Source: Peiella sedimenti (GTDB lineage: Bacteria; Pseudomonadota; Alphaproteobacteria; Caulobacterales; Caulobacteraceae). From it: a stretch of DNA of 64,000 nucleotides. Made by a program: the position numbers and the translations under genes. A model generated the notes under the pieces. It did no database searches and had not been told where the DNA came from. It saw nothing but the letters and a program-made list of their open reading frames with translations. This document shows, piece by piece, positions 35,267 through 43,690 of the stretch (position 1 is the first letter of the stretch; the number at the start of each line of letters is the position of its first letter). Location: contig NZ_JAUKTR010000003.1 of NCBI RefSeq assembly GCF_030504955.1, positions 372,001-436,000 of the forward strand, in the 5' to 3' direction.

Positions 35267-35383
35267 GCGGCGAACTCCAGGCGTCGCCGTTCAACGCACA
35301 CAGGCCGAGGGGGCTCCCCCAAAGCATGACGCCGCCTCGGGGCTTTTGTCCTGATCCGGCGCCCGCTAAGGAACCCTTCGCGT

Positions 35384-35460
<77 letters not shown>

Positions 35461-35510
35461 CCCGCGCTCGCGCATTGACCGCGCCCATTACCGCCCGTAA
35501 CGCACGCCCC

Positions 35511-37187
35511 ATGCTGTCTGGTTTGTCCTCCCTCGCCCATTCGGGCCGCGCCTGGCCTTTTGAACAGGCCCGCAACCTGTTGGCGCGACAGCTGCGGCTG
35601 CACCTGACCGAGCCCGCCGCCCGCGACGCGGCCCTGGCCGACATCGCCACGGGGAAGACGGCGGAGGTGCTGAAGCGCCATCCCGAACTGGCGCGTCCCG
35701 TACTGTTCGAGACCGGCTACGGCCCCTCGGGCCTGCCGCACATCGGCACCTTTCAGGAGGTGGCGCGCACCACCATGGTGCGCAACGCCTTCCGCGCCCT
35801 GACCGACGACGCCTGGCCGACGAGGCTGGTCTGCTTCTCGGACGACATGGACGGCCTGCGCAAGGTGCCGGACAACATTCCTGATCCGCGTGTGCTCGAG
35901 GAGGACCTGCACAAGCCCTTGACGGTGGTGCGCGACCCCTTCGGCACACACGACAGCTTCGGCGCCCACAACAACGCGCGGCTGCGCGCCTTCCTGGATC
36001 AGTACGGGTTCGACTACGAGTTCGCCTCGGCCACGGACTGCTACCGGTCCGGCCAGTTCGACCCGGTGCTGATCCGGGCGCTCGAGCGGTTCGACGACAT
36101 CCAGAAGATCATGCTGCCCACTCTGGGGCCGGAGCGGCGCGCCACCTATTCGCCCTTCCTGCCCATCAGCCCAAAGACGGGCCGTGTGCTGCAGGTCCCC
36201 ACGCTGGAGCGGCATGTCGAGCGCGGCACGATCGTCTTCGAGGACGAGGACGGCTCGCGCGCCGAGGTCCCGGTTACCGGTGGCCACGTCAAGCTGCAGT
36301 GGAAGCCCGACTGGGCCATGCGCTGGACGGCGCTGGGCGTCGACTACGAGATGGCCGGCAAGGACCTGATCGACTCGGTCAAGGTCTCGTCCCAGGTCTG
36401 TCGCGTGCTGGGCGGAACCCCGCCCGAAGGCTTCAACTACGAGCTCTTCCTGGACGAGCAGGGACAAAAGATCTCCAAGTCCAAGGGCAACGGCCTGACC
36501 ATGGAGGAGTGGCTGCGCTACGGCGCGCCCGAGAGCCTGGCCTACTACGTCTTCGGCTCGCCCAAGTCGGCCAAGCGGCTCTATTTCGATGTGGTGCCGC
36601 GTGCCGCGGACGAATACCTCCAGCAACTGGAGGCCTTCCACCGCCAGGAGCCGGCCCAGCAGATCGAGAACCCCGTCTGGCACGTGCACGGCGGCGCGCC
36701 GCCCGTGAAGGCTTCGCCCGTTACTTTCGCGCTGATGCTGAACCTGGCGGCGGTGGCCAACGTCGAGGACAAGGCCGACCTGTGGGGCTTCATCTCGCGC
36801 TATCTGCCCGGCGCCACCCCCGAAAGCGAGCCGGTGCTCGACCAGATGGCGGGCTTCGCGCTTAATTACTACGAGGACTTCGTGAAGCCGGCGAAGGCCT
36901 ATCGCGCGCCCGACGCCAGGGAGAGGGCGGCGTTCGAGGACCTGGCCGCGCGTCTGCGCGCCCTGCCCCGCGACCTCAAGGACGGCGAGACCATCCAGAA
37001 CGAGGTCTATGCCGTCGGCAAAGAGCACGGCTTCGAGCCCCTGCGCTCGTGGTTCGGCGCGCTTTATGAGGTGCTGTTGGGCCAGCCCCAGGGCCCACGC
37101 TTCGGCTCGTTCGCGGCCATCTACGGCCTGTCGCGAACCATCGAGCTGATCGAGAGCGGAGCCCGGGGCGACCTGGCGCCGGGCTGA
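35511..37187 (+). CDS. lysS: Lysyl-tRNA synthetase, class I (archaeal type)
   Basis: The 558-residue product charges tRNA-Lys. It is the class I form (LysRS1) found in archaea and in a minority of bacteria including many alphaproteobacteria. The HIGH-like motif is in [13 protein letters not shown] and the KMSKS-like motif is KISKSKGNG. The C-terminal helical domain ends with [20 protein letters not shown] 35511 is preferred to a TTG at 35475; it begins [20 protein letters not shown]. It starts 50 bases after the tRNA and ends 3 bases from a convergent gene. Confidence 0.93.
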   Translation: MLSGLSSLAHSGRAWPFEQARNLLARQLRLHLTEPAARDAALADIATGKTAEVLKRHPELARPVLFETGYGPSGLPHIGTFQEVARTTMVRNAFRALTDDAWPTRLVCFSDDMDGLRKVPDNIPDPRVLEEDLHKPLTVVRDPFGTHDSFGAHNNARLRAFLDQYGFDYEFASATDCYRSGQFDPVLIRALERFDDIQKIMLPTLGPERRATYSPFLPISPKTGRVLQVPTLERHVERGTIVFEDEDGSRAEVPVTGGHVKLQWKPDWAMRWTALGVDYEMAGKDLIDSVKVSSQVCRVLGGTPPEGFNYELFLDEQGQKISKSKGNGLTMEEWLRYGAPESLAYYVFGSPKSAKRLYFDVVPRAADEYLQQLEAFHRQEPAQQIENPVWHVHGGAPPVKASPVTFALMLNLAAVANVEDKADLWGFISRYLPGATPESEPVLDQMAGFALNYYEDFVKPAKAYRAPDARERAAFEDLAARLRALPRDLKDGETIQNEVYAVGKEHGFEPLRSWFGALYEVLLGQPQGPRFGSFAAIYGLSRTIELIESGARGDLAPG

Positions 37188-37190
37188 CCT

Positions 37191-37823
37191 CTACTGGCTG
37201 GCCCACAGCACCCGGGCGACCCACAGCACGTCCTTCCGGTCCAGGGTCCGGTCGGGATAGTCCGGGTTCAGGGAGCGCAGGACCAGACGGTTGGCGGTCT
37301 GGCGCGCCAACTCCTTGGCCATGACCTCGCCTGCGCGGGTCTTGACCACCACCCGGTCGCCCTTCCTCACCTCGGCCGAGGGATCCACCAGCAGACGGTC
37401 GCCGTCGCGATACAGGGGGGCCATCGACTCCCCCGTCACCTCCAGGGCGTAGACGCCTTCGCGCCCCGCGCCGGGCAGTTCGACCCGATCCCAACCCTCG
37501 CCCACGGGGAAGCCGGCATCGTCGAAGAAGCCTTCGGACCCGGCCTGGGCCAGGCCGATGAGGGGCGCTCCGCGCGAGGGCGGCCCGTCCTCAGCCAGGC
37601 TGGCGAACTCGGCGAAGCTGACGCCCGTGGCCTCTAGCACCTTGGCCAGGCTCTCGCTCGACGGCCAGCGCCGACGGGGTGGCTGGTCCGTCGAGGCGCG
37701 CTTGGACGGGTTGAAGCTGGTGGGGTCCAGACCGGCCAGGCGCGCCAGGCCCGACGAGCTCATGGAGAAGCGCGCCGCGAGGCGGTCGATGGCGCGCCAT
37801 ATCTGGCCGTGGCTAAGACTCAT
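37191..37823 (-). CDS. S24 peptidase-like transcriptional regulator
   Basis: The 210-residue protein has an N-terminal helix-turn-helix (about 5-70: DRLAARFSMSSSGLARLAGLDP) and a C-terminal LexA/S24 fold. The cleavage-like Ala-Gly is in LAQAGSEGFFD, the catalytic Ser in TGESMAPLYRDGDRL, and the Lys in VVVKTRAGEVMAKEL. It is a LexA/CI-like autoproteolytic repressor by pattern. Such genes are frequent in Caulobacterales outside phages, and no phage genes are nearby. ATG 37823 is chosen over 37853. Target unknown; SOS-linked regulation is possible. Confidence 0.85.
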   Translation of the reverse strand: MSLSHGQIWRAIDRLAARFSMSSSGLARLAGLDPTSFNPSKRASTDQPPRRRWPSSESLAKVLEATGVSFAEFASLAEDGPPSRGAPLIGLAQAGSEGFFDDAGFPVGEGWDRVELPGAGREGVYALEVTGESMAPLYRDGDRLLVDPSAEVRKGDRVVVKTRAGEVMAKELARQTANRLVLRSLNPDYPDRTLDRKDVLWVARVLWASQ

Positions 37824-37877
37824 GTGGCCCTCGCGGCTAAGGGCGAGGACCATAGGCCAGGGAATAGGAAAATCAAC

Positions 37878-38282
37878 CTAATCCGGTGAGCGCAACGCGC
37901 CCCAGGCGATCATCCCCACGACCAAATAAGTGCAGAGCTGAAAGGCGGAATAATAGGCGCCGACCCCAATCCGATCATCTATCGCCGCGAAGACGTGGGA
38001 AAGCACGCCGACAAGCTGCGCGCCGGAGGCGAAATAAATCCAGGGGTGCTTGGCCCCCCAGCATAGCCCGGTGAGGGCTAGCAGTAGAATCACGTCCACC
38101 AACAGAACGCCCGTTTGGATGCCCGACAACTGTGTGATGTCTTGCAGTAAAATTGAGCCGACCCAGGCGAAGGCGTAGGCCAGCGCAGCGGCTCTGACCC
38201 TGGCATCGCCCCTTATGAAGGCGAGCGCCAGCACTGCGGCCACCAAGACTGCCGCAATTCGCGCCGGCCAAGTCTCAAGCAT
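37878..38282 (-). CDS. Four-helix membrane protein A of a tandem paralogous pair
   Basis: The 134-residue protein has four membrane helices. It aligns by eye with the next upstream gene: RGDARVRAAALAYAFAWVGS against GGDPEKAAAAGYFLIWIASM, and VLLVDVILLLALTGLCW against VFALDVVVFVLLVGLSL. The two are tandem duplicates. The DNA of both is visibly lower in GC than the surrounding genes. No family name was recognised and no motif suggests a substrate. Confidence 0.6.
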   Translation of the reverse strand: MLETWPARIAAVLVAAVLALAFIRGDARVRAAALAYAFAWVGSILLQDITQLSGIQTGVLLVDVILLLALTGLCWGAKHPWIYFASGAQLVGVLSHVFAAIDDRIGVGAYYSAFQLCTYLVVGMIAWGALRSPD

Positions 38283-38288
38283 CGGATA

Positions 38289-38726
38289 CTACAGTCTAAA
38301 CTGAGCCTTGCTGGCGTCCCTCTCAGCATTAGCCAAGAAGGCGCCTACAGCCAGCGCGCCGAGGACACCGTAACTCGCGACAGCGAGGGCGGTGCGATAA
38401 TTAAAGACGGACGGCGTCATCCCGATGAACACTGACACATAGGCGAGTAGTCCAATCAACTGGAATGCCGCAGCCCACATTGGCCAAGCTATTCGGTACC
38501 GAAGCGACAAGCCGACCAACAAGACGAAGACCACCACGTCTAAGGCGAACACCGGGTAGAGGTGGTTGCTCCATCCCGAGTACGACGAGAGGACCATGGA
38601 GGCGATCCAAATCAAGAAGTAGCCTGCAGCTGCGGCCTTCTCCGGATCTCCGCCCTTCCACAGGGCATAGCCGCAGACCAAAACGACCGCTATCGCTCCG
38701 AGTTGGCTGTAGAGTGTTTCAAACAC
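38289..38726 (-). CDS. Four-helix membrane protein B of the pair
   Basis: The 145-residue protein starts at GTG 38726 (VFETLYSQLGAIAVV). A longer frame to 38960 begins with a proline/arginine-rich stretch and overlaps the next gene, so it is rejected. Four membrane helices; homologous to the neighbouring 37878-38282 protein, from which it is 6 bases away. Probably one operon. Lower GC than the neighbourhood, which may mean acquisition or different codon use. Confidence 0.55.
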   Translation of the reverse strand: MFETLYSQLGAIAVVLVCGYALWKGGDPEKAAAAGYFLIWIASMVLSSYSGWSNHLYPVFALDVVVFVLLVGLSLRYRIAWPMWAAAFQLIGLLAYVSVFIGMTPSVFNYRTALAVASYGVLGALAVGAFLANAERDASKAQFRL

Positions 38727-38839
38727 AGAATCGCCCCCGAGATGGACCCCGGGGGCGCACGCCGCCGAGACCGGCGATACCCTGCCATCAGTTAACCAAG
38801 GAAGTCCTAATCCCCCAGGACCTCGCAAGGCGGGGGGAA

Positions 38840-38866
38840 TAGGGGCGCACCGACGGCGCGCCCCTA
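38840..38866 (-). terminator. Hairpin downstream of the small CtrA-box gene
   Basis: TAGGGGCGC (38840-38848) pairs perfectly with GCGCCCCTA (38858-38866), 8 bases past the stop of the minus-strand gene at 38875. The T-tract is poor (only TT before a C run), so termination is plausible rather than certain. Confidence 0.45.
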
Positions 38867-38874
38867 GAATTCCC

Positions 38875-39231
38875 TTAGCGCGAGGCGGCGACCCGCAGGA
38901 CGCGATCGGCGCTGCCGCCCACCGGGATGGTGTGATCATCCGGCTTGTCGAGCGGACCAAGCGCGAACACGCCGAGGCCCATCTTGCGGTGCGTCTTGGC
39001 CAGCTCGCCGTGAGCGGCGACGACGGCCTCGCGGGCTTCGCCGAGAGCGGCGACCGCCGCCATGACCTTGGCCTGGGCTTCGGCGCCCACGACCGGCGAC
39101 AGCTTCGCAGCGGCGCGGCCCTCGATCATCTTGGTCACCAGGCCGGTGGCCTGCACGATCGCGGCGTCGACGGCCTGTTCGGTGGCGAACAGCTCGTCAG
39201 CAACAGCCTTTACAACTTCAACTCGGTCCAT
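38875..39231 (-). CDS. Small Ala-rich helical protein behind a CtrA box
   Basis: The 118-residue protein is mostly helical and Ala-rich. It begins MDRVEVVKAVADELFATEQA, has a middle amphipathic region (LGEAREAVVAAHGELAKTHRKMG) and ends with a short beta-like tail. No signal or membrane segment. Family not recognised, but the perfect CtrA box upstream points to a motility, chemotaxis or cell-cycle job. ATG 39231 is preferred to an ATG at 39243 by the resulting start region. A coiled structure with a Lys/His-rich tail is all that can be said. Confidence 0.65.
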   Translation of the reverse strand: MDRVEVVKAVADELFATEQAVDAAIVQATGLVTKMIEGRAAAKLSPVVGAEAQAKVMAAVAALGEAREAVVAAHGELAKTHRKMGLGVFALGPLDKPDDHTIPVGGSADRVLRVAASR

Positions 39232-39252
39232 CGGACACCCCACACGTGAACA

Positions 39253-39267
39253 TTAAGGAATCCTTAA
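39253..39267 (-). promoter_or_regulatory. Perfect CtrA box
   Basis: TTAA-GGAATCC-TTAA fits the consensus TTAA-N7-TTAA exactly and is followed by C. It is 22 bases upstream of the ATG at 39231. A second pair (TTAA...CTTAAC near 39300) has 9-base spacing and does not fit. Confidence 0.6.
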
Positions 39268-39442
39268 CACCTCAGGTTGGGTTTTGGTAGATGGAATCTT
39301 AAGATCGAAGCTTAACGCCTCGAGCCGCCTGTATTGCGATCTAGGCCCTTGAGTTTCCATAAGACTCATTCCCACCGCCCGCGTCAGGCCGCCGTCTGAA
39401 AGCCCGTCGCCGTGGGACTTCGCAGGGTCGGCGACCCGTCCG

Positions 39443-39841
39443 TCAATCGACCATGAAGTGGGCGTGGAGCAGGGCGATTGGGCGGGAGGCGCTGTCCTGC
39501 CACGCCTCGACCTGAACGTTTGCGATCCGCCGCCCGGAACGCTTCACGTGGGCGCGGGCCAGAACTTCGCGGCCGCCCCGTCCGGCGCGCAGGTAGGCCA
39601 CCGTGAGGTTGATGGGGCGGGGCGAGCCCGCGCCCGCCCGCCATAGCTGGGCCGTCGCCGTCAACTCCAGGAAAGCAGAGACGGCCCCGCCATGCAGAGC
39701 GGGAATCATTGGGTTGCCGATCAGATGGGGCGCCACCGGCAGCCGCCCGAGCACGCCCTGCTCGTCTTCAGTGAACGTCACGCCCAGAAAGCGTGCGTAG
39801 GGCGTCTGATCCACAAAGGCGTCGAGAGTGCGGTCGCTCAT
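39443..39841 (-). CDS. PaaI/hotdog-fold thioesterase (1)
   Basis: The 132-residue protein has the hotdog thioesterase pattern: PYARFLGVTFTEDEQGVL, the helix region PMIPALHGGAVSAFLELTATAQL (active-site-like HGG), and INLTVAYLRAGRGGREVLARAHV. Such enzymes hydrolyse acyl-CoA thioesters. The stop is at 39443. Its start overlaps the stop of the next upstream gene by 4 bases, so the two thioesterases form an operon. Substrate not deducible. Confidence 0.8.
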   Translation of the reverse strand: MSDRTLDAFVDQTPYARFLGVTFTEDEQGVLGRLPVAPHLIGNPMIPALHGGAVSAFLELTATAQLWRAGAGSPRPINLTVAYLRAGRGGREVLARAHVKRSGRRIANVQVEAWQDSASRPIALLHAHFMVD

Positions 39842-40311
39842 GATCGATCCGCCGCCGTGTCGGGACTGGTTGCAGCGCCCAGGGCGAAGGCGGCCTGAAC
39901 GGCGGCGACGGGCTCGTCCGGCGTGCTGGCGAAGGCCGTGGCGCGCACGAAGGCGATCGACCGTGTGCGCCGGTAGCAAAGCGCCTCCGCAAGGAGGTCT
40001 CCGCCTGGGTCGGCGGCCCGAAGATAGTCGATGCGCAGATCGAGCGTGGCGATGGGCGCGTAGCCGCCCATGTCGGCCCAGACGGACAGCCCCGCGCAAT
40101 GGTCCAGCAGGGCTGTTACGGCGCCGCCGGCCAGAATCCGGTCCTGACCACCGCAAAGATCCTCGCGCCAGGGCAGGCGCAAGCGCACCGCGCGCGCCCG
40201 CACGCCTTCGAATCGCAGATCCAGGGCCTGGGTGTGCGGCGCCGCCGAGGTCAGCCGCTCGAGCAGGGCGGGCAGTTCCTCAGCGCTGGCGGGCAGAAAG
40301 ACATCGGCCAT
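39838..40311 (-). CDS. PaaI/hotdog-fold thioesterase (2)
   Basis: The 157-residue protein shows the same fold by pattern: GGAVTALLDHCAGLSVWADM (catalytic helix) and ATLDLRIDYLRAADPGGDLLAEA. It is the first gene of the pair and is related to but diverged from the downstream one; tandem hotdog genes commonly form heterodimers or have different acyl-chain preferences. GGTCATGGCC around the ATG. Confidence 0.8.
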   Translation of the reverse strand: MADVFLPASAEELPALLERLTSAAPHTQALDLRFEGVRARAVRLRLPWREDLCGGQDRILAGGAVTALLDHCAGLSVWADMGGYAPIATLDLRIDYLRAADPGGDLLAEALCYRRTRSIAFVRATAFASTPDEPVAAVQAAFALGAATSPDTAADRS

Positions 40312-40360
40312 GACCCGCGCTTAAGCAGCCCGGGATCGCATCGCAAGGCCGAGAGCTTAT

Positions 40361-41374
40361 ATGGGGGTGATGCGGCCCCAGGACCTGCTCCAGCCAAGGC
40401 CCGAGGGCCTCTACTGTTCGCCCGGCGACTTCTACATCGATCCGGTGCGTCCCACGCCGCGGGCGGTGGTGACCCACGGCCATTCTGATCATGCGCGGTC
40501 AGGCCACGGCATCGTGCTGGCGACGCCAGAGACCCTAGCCATAATGACGGAACGCTACGGCGCCGACTTCGCCCAGGGCCGGCAGCCGGTGGCCTACGGG
40601 GAGCGCGTGGACCGGGACGGCGTCGAAATTTCGCTGGCGCCGGCGGGGCACGTGCTGGGTTCGGCCCAGGCGGTGCTGCGCTGGCGCGGCTTCACCGCCG
40701 TGGTTTCCGGCGACTACAAGCGCCGCCGTGACCCGACCTGCAAGGGCTTCGAACCTGTCCAGTGCGATCTGTTCGTGAGCGAGGCGACCTTCGGCCTGCC
40801 CGTCTTTCGCCACCCGCCCGACACGGAAGAGATCGCCAGGCTGCTGCACTCGGTCCGCCAGTTTCCTGAGCGGGCCCATCTGGTCGGCGCCTACGCCCTG
40901 GGAAAAGCGCAGAGGTTGATCCGGCTGCTGCGCGAAGCGGGATGGGAGCGGCCCATCTACATTCATGGCGCGATGCAGAGGCTGTGCGCCCTGTATGAAG
41001 ACCTGGGCGTTGAACTGGGCCCACTCGAGCCCGCCACGGCCGAGCGGGGCGGTGATCTGGCCGGGGAGATCGTGATCTGCCCGCCGTCAGCTCTCCAGGA
41101 AAAATGGTCACGGCGGTTCGCCGATCCCGTCACGGCCTTCGCTTCTGGCTGGATGAGCGTGCGCGCCCGCGCCCGCCAGCGCGGCGTCGAACTGCCTTTG
41201 GTCATGTCCGACCACGCCGATTGGGACGAATTGATCAGCACCTTTCGAGAGCTTCCCGAGGCGCTGCTGTGGATCACCCATGGGCGCGAAGATGGGCTGC
41301 TGCGCTGGGCTGAGTTGGAAGGGCGAAAGGCGCAGGCCTTGCGATTATCAGGGTACGAAGACGAGGAGGATTGA
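40361..41374 (+). CDS. Ligase-associated DNA exonuclease (metallo-beta-lactamase fold)
   Basis: The 337-residue protein is an MBL-fold nuclease with the metal motif THGHSDHARSGHG (about 39-51). A second metal region is VVSGDY, and a beta-CASP-like C-terminal domain has SDHADWDELISTFRE and WITHGREDG. This is the family that normally accompanies an ATP-dependent DNA ligase and a DEXH helicase in a DNA-repair cluster; neither partner is next to it here. ATG 40361 or 40370. It is divergent from the thioesterase pair. Confidence 0.85.
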   Translation: MGVMRPQDLLQPRPEGLYCSPGDFYIDPVRPTPRAVVTHGHSDHARSGHGIVLATPETLAIMTERYGADFAQGRQPVAYGERVDRDGVEISLAPAGHVLGSAQAVLRWRGFTAVVSGDYKRRRDPTCKGFEPVQCDLFVSEATFGLPVFRHPPDTEEIARLLHSVRQFPERAHLVGAYALGKAQRLIRLLREAGWERPIYIHGAMQRLCALYEDLGVELGPLEPATAERGGDLAGEIVICPPSALQEKWSRRFADPVTAFASGWMSVRARARQRGVELPLVMSDHADWDELISTFRELPEALLWITHGREDGLLRWAELEGRKAQALRLSGYEDEED

Positions 41375-41425
41375 CGAAAGCCGTTCTGCAGCCGAGGGTT
41401 GAGGGTCGCCTGCAGGAGAGAAAAC

Positions 41426-41734
41426 ATGCTTTGGTTCATCGCAGCGGTCGCGCTGCAGACGGCCCCGGCGACGGTGGAACAGGTTCCCGATCAGGCGGCT
41501 CAGGCGCCAGCTCAAGTAGGCGCAGTAGAGGAAGCGGATTCGGCGGCTCGCCCCGGGCTGGATCCCAACCGCGAAGTTTGCCGGCGATTTCGCGTGCCCG
41601 GCTCGCGAGTCAATCGGCATATCGTCTGCCTGAGCGCGGCGGAATGGGAACGCAATCGGCGCGAGGCGCAACAGCTCACGCGTCGCCTGCAGGAATATCC
41701 GCAGAATCATCCGAACGACAGCCGCACGGGCTAG
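41426..41734 (+). CDS. Small exported Cys-pair protein
   Basis: The 102-residue protein has a signal-like N-terminus (MLWFIAAVALQTAP) and a mature segment CRRFRVPGSRVNRHIVCLSAAEWE. The pattern C...GSR...C...EW recurs in many uncharacterised alphaproteobacterial exported proteins. AGGAGAG lies 5 bases before ATG 41426. The gene is 51 bases after the exonuclease and may be in its transcript. Confidence 0.65.
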   Translation: MLWFIAAVALQTAPATVEQVPDQAAQAPAQVGAVEEADSAARPGLDPNREVCRRFRVPGSRVNRHIVCLSAAEWERNRREAQQLTRRLQEYPQNHPNDSRTG

Positions 41735-41740
41735 GAGCGA

Positions 41741-43249
41741 TTATCCGGCCTTGCGCGCAGCGGGCTGCTGGGCGACCTCAGGGGCCTGAAGCGCCGCGTT
41801 CATGGCCTGACGGAGCCGCTCAGGCTTGATCGGCTTTTCCACCACGGCGGCCATGCCGACCGACAGGTAGTGGGCTGCGTCATCCGGGTCGGCGTTCGCC
41901 GTCAGGGCGATGATCGGCGTGCGTCCCACCGCGCCGGGCAGGGCGCGGATGGCCTGTGTCGCCTGAACGCCGTCCATGCGGGGCATCTTGATGTCCATCA
42001 GGATCAGGTCGAAGCCGCGCAACTGCACGATTTCGAGCGCCTCCTGTCCGTCCTCGGCGCATTCGGAGGTGCAGCCGAACATCTCGCACAGGGCCTGGGC
42101 CACGACGCGGTTGGTGGCGTTGTCGTCGACGATCAGAATGTGTGGCTGGGACTGGAGCTCCAGTTCCGCGAGGGCTGCGACGTTGCCCGCCGGCTGAGCC
42201 TCCACTTTGGCCGCGGGAAGCTCCAGCTCGAAAGCGACGGTGGCGCCCTTGCCGGGGTGACGCTCAACGAGAAGCTGGCTCCCCATGGCCGCGATGATCT
42301 CCCGCGAGAGAGAGACGCCGGAGGAATCCGGATGTCCTTCGCCGGGCATGGCGCCGTTGTGACGCACGCTGGCGCGCAGGATGACCTGTTTGCCGGTGAG
42401 CGAGGCGCGCAGGCCGCACTCCACCACGCCCTCGCGAGCATAGCGCAAGGCTTCGGCCACCAGGCAGTTCAACACCTGCTGCAGGCGGGCGCTGTCGACC
42501 TCGGCGGCCAGCTCAGTGTCGCCTTCATAGCTGGCGATCAGAGTGATGCTGTCACGGGCGGCGGCGGCTCTCCACGCCTGCTGCACCTCGTCCACGACTT
42601 CGCGCAGGACGGTGATCTGCGGCTTGAGATTGAGATCGCCGGCCCGAATGCGGACCAGATCAAGATTGTTCAGGGCGATGCGCTGCGCGCTCTCCGCGGC
42701 GTCGACGATGGTCTGCACGTAGGCGCGGGCGTCGCCGTTCAGGGGCTGGCGCTTGAGAAGGTCGGCAACCGCGATGATGCCACCCAGCGGGGTGCGCACC
42801 TCCTCGACCGCCTGGCTGATCGCCTTGAGATCCAGGCCGCGCGGTTGCGGCCGCGTCTGGCGCGAGGCGAACATGAGCAGCGAAAGCCCGCAGCCGACGC
42901 CCAGATAGTAACCCTTGTCGGTCACGATGAAGCCGCGCCGCAGGTCTTCCGGCCGCTGGCTGGAGTCCCCGCTGGAGATGGCGGCCATCTGGACGTCGGC
43001 CTCGACGATCAGCGGCTCGTCCGCGACCAGGCCGCCGGCCGGGCTGGCCAGCAGTTGGGCGCCGGTTTGAGCGTCCGCGGCCTTCACGAGAAAGGCGTCG
43101 CGCTCGATCAGGCCCAAGGGCCGCCCGTGATCAACCACGGGCAGCACAAGACAGTTCGGTTCTGATTGGAATCGAGCGAGGGCGTCGGCGCCCGTGGCCT
43201 CGGGACCCAAGGGTACGCAGGGTTCGGCCAGTACTCTGATGGTCGGCAT
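41741..43249 (-). CDS. Hybrid pseudo-histidine kinase with CBS-like domain and receiver
   Basis: The 502-residue protein has a CBS-like N-terminal pair (about 1-128), a degenerate HisKA domain, a degenerate HATPase and an intact receiver (about 369-490). In HisKA the SHE of SHE-hR-TP is replaced: AVEEVRTPLGG puts Glu149 where the phospho-acceptor His belongs. In the HATPase the N-box Asn is Glu266 (VAEALRYA), the G1 Asp is lost (RHNGAMPGEG) and G2 is SSGVSL. The receiver keeps Asp375/376, Asp419, Thr450 and Lys472. It probably signals by other means, perhaps as a phosphatase, a binding platform or a receiver for another kinase. ATG 43249 is chosen over 43333. Confidence 0.85.
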   Translation of the reverse strand: MPTIRVLAEPCVPLGPEATGADALARFQSEPNCLVLPVVDHGRPLGLIERDAFLVKAADAQTGAQLLASPAGGLVADEPLIVEADVQMAAISSGDSSQRPEDLRRGFIVTDKGYYLGVGCGLSLLMFASRQTRPQPRGLDLKAISQAVEEVRTPLGGIIAVADLLKRQPLNGDARAYVQTIVDAAESAQRIALNNLDLVRIRAGDLNLKPQITVLREVVDEVQQAWRAAAARDSITLIASYEGDTELAAEVDSARLQQVLNCLVAEALRYAREGVVECGLRASLTGKQVILRASVRHNGAMPGEGHPDSSGVSLSREIIAAMGSQLLVERHPGKGATVAFELELPAAKVEAQPAGNVAALAELELQSQPHILIVDDNATNRVVAQALCEMFGCTSECAEDGQEALEIVQLRGFDLILMDIKMPRMDGVQATQAIRALPGAVGRTPIIALTANADPDDAAHYLSVGMAAVVEKPIKPERLRQAMNAALQAPEVAQQPAARKAG

Positions 43250-43310
43250 GACTAAAGCCGAGCTCCTCGTCTTGGAGCCTGACCTTATCCACAACCCCTT
43301 TTCGGAACCG

Positions 43311-43640
43311 TTAAAGCGCCGCGTTTGCTGCAACCCAGCCTAGAAACGTCGGATTGGATCCGACGGTTGAGACCGGCAACGCCACGGCGCAGGGGGTGTC
43401 GTAGGGGTGCTCGCCGATCAGTCGCTCCGTCAGGCTGGGGCTGAGCGCCGCCGTCGTCTTGAGGATCATCACCGTCTCGGCCGCGCGTTCGACGGCGCCT
43501 TCCCAGCGATAGATGGAGCGCATGCCCGAGATCACGTTGGCGCAGGCGGCCAGCCGCTCGGCCACGGCGAGAGCCCCGAAAGCCTCAGCGGTTTCGGCGT
43601 TGGGCCAAGTGGTGTAAAGCAGCACCACCTCGTCATCCAT
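43311..43640 (-). CDS. cutA: Divalent cation tolerance protein CutA
   Basis: CutA forms trimers and has been linked to copper tolerance. The 109-residue product has [20 protein letters not shown], the conserved [20 protein letters not shown] and [16 protein letters not shown] 43640 is preferred to 43658. It is divergent from queC across a 50-base gap. Confidence 0.92.
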   Translation of the reverse strand: MDDEVVLLYTTWPNAETAEAFGALAVAERLAACANVISGMRSIYRWEGAVERAAETVMILKTTAALSPSLTERLIGEHPYDTPCAVALPVSTVGSNPTFLGWVAANAAL

Positions 43641-43690
43641 TGCAGCACCTCTTTCCATGCGCGCGGCCCGCGGCCGACCGCAGGGTCGTC

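Noticed and set aside
35475-35510. TTG start for lysS at 35475
   Set aside because: The next in-frame ATG at 35511 gives the usual class I LysRS N-terminus, and 35475 lies only 15 bases after the tRNA end.
37191-38726. Prophage remnant around the S24 repressor-like gene
   Set aside because: No integrase, structural phage gene, attachment repeat or tRNA disruption was found; LexA/CI-like S24 regulators also occur outside phages.
39295-39320. A second CtrA box (TTAAG...CTTAAC) upstream of the perfect one
   Set aside because: The half-sites are 9 bases apart rather than 7, so it does not fit the consensus.
41870-43165. A 431-codon plus-strand frame opposite the hybrid kinase
   Set aside because: Antisense shadow of the recognisable receiver and CBS-like protein, no family features.
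43641-43690. PreQ1 riboswitch before the que operon
   Set aside because: The gap between cutA and queC is only 50 bases and shows no pseudoknot-type A-rich tail or stem typical of preQ1 aptamers.
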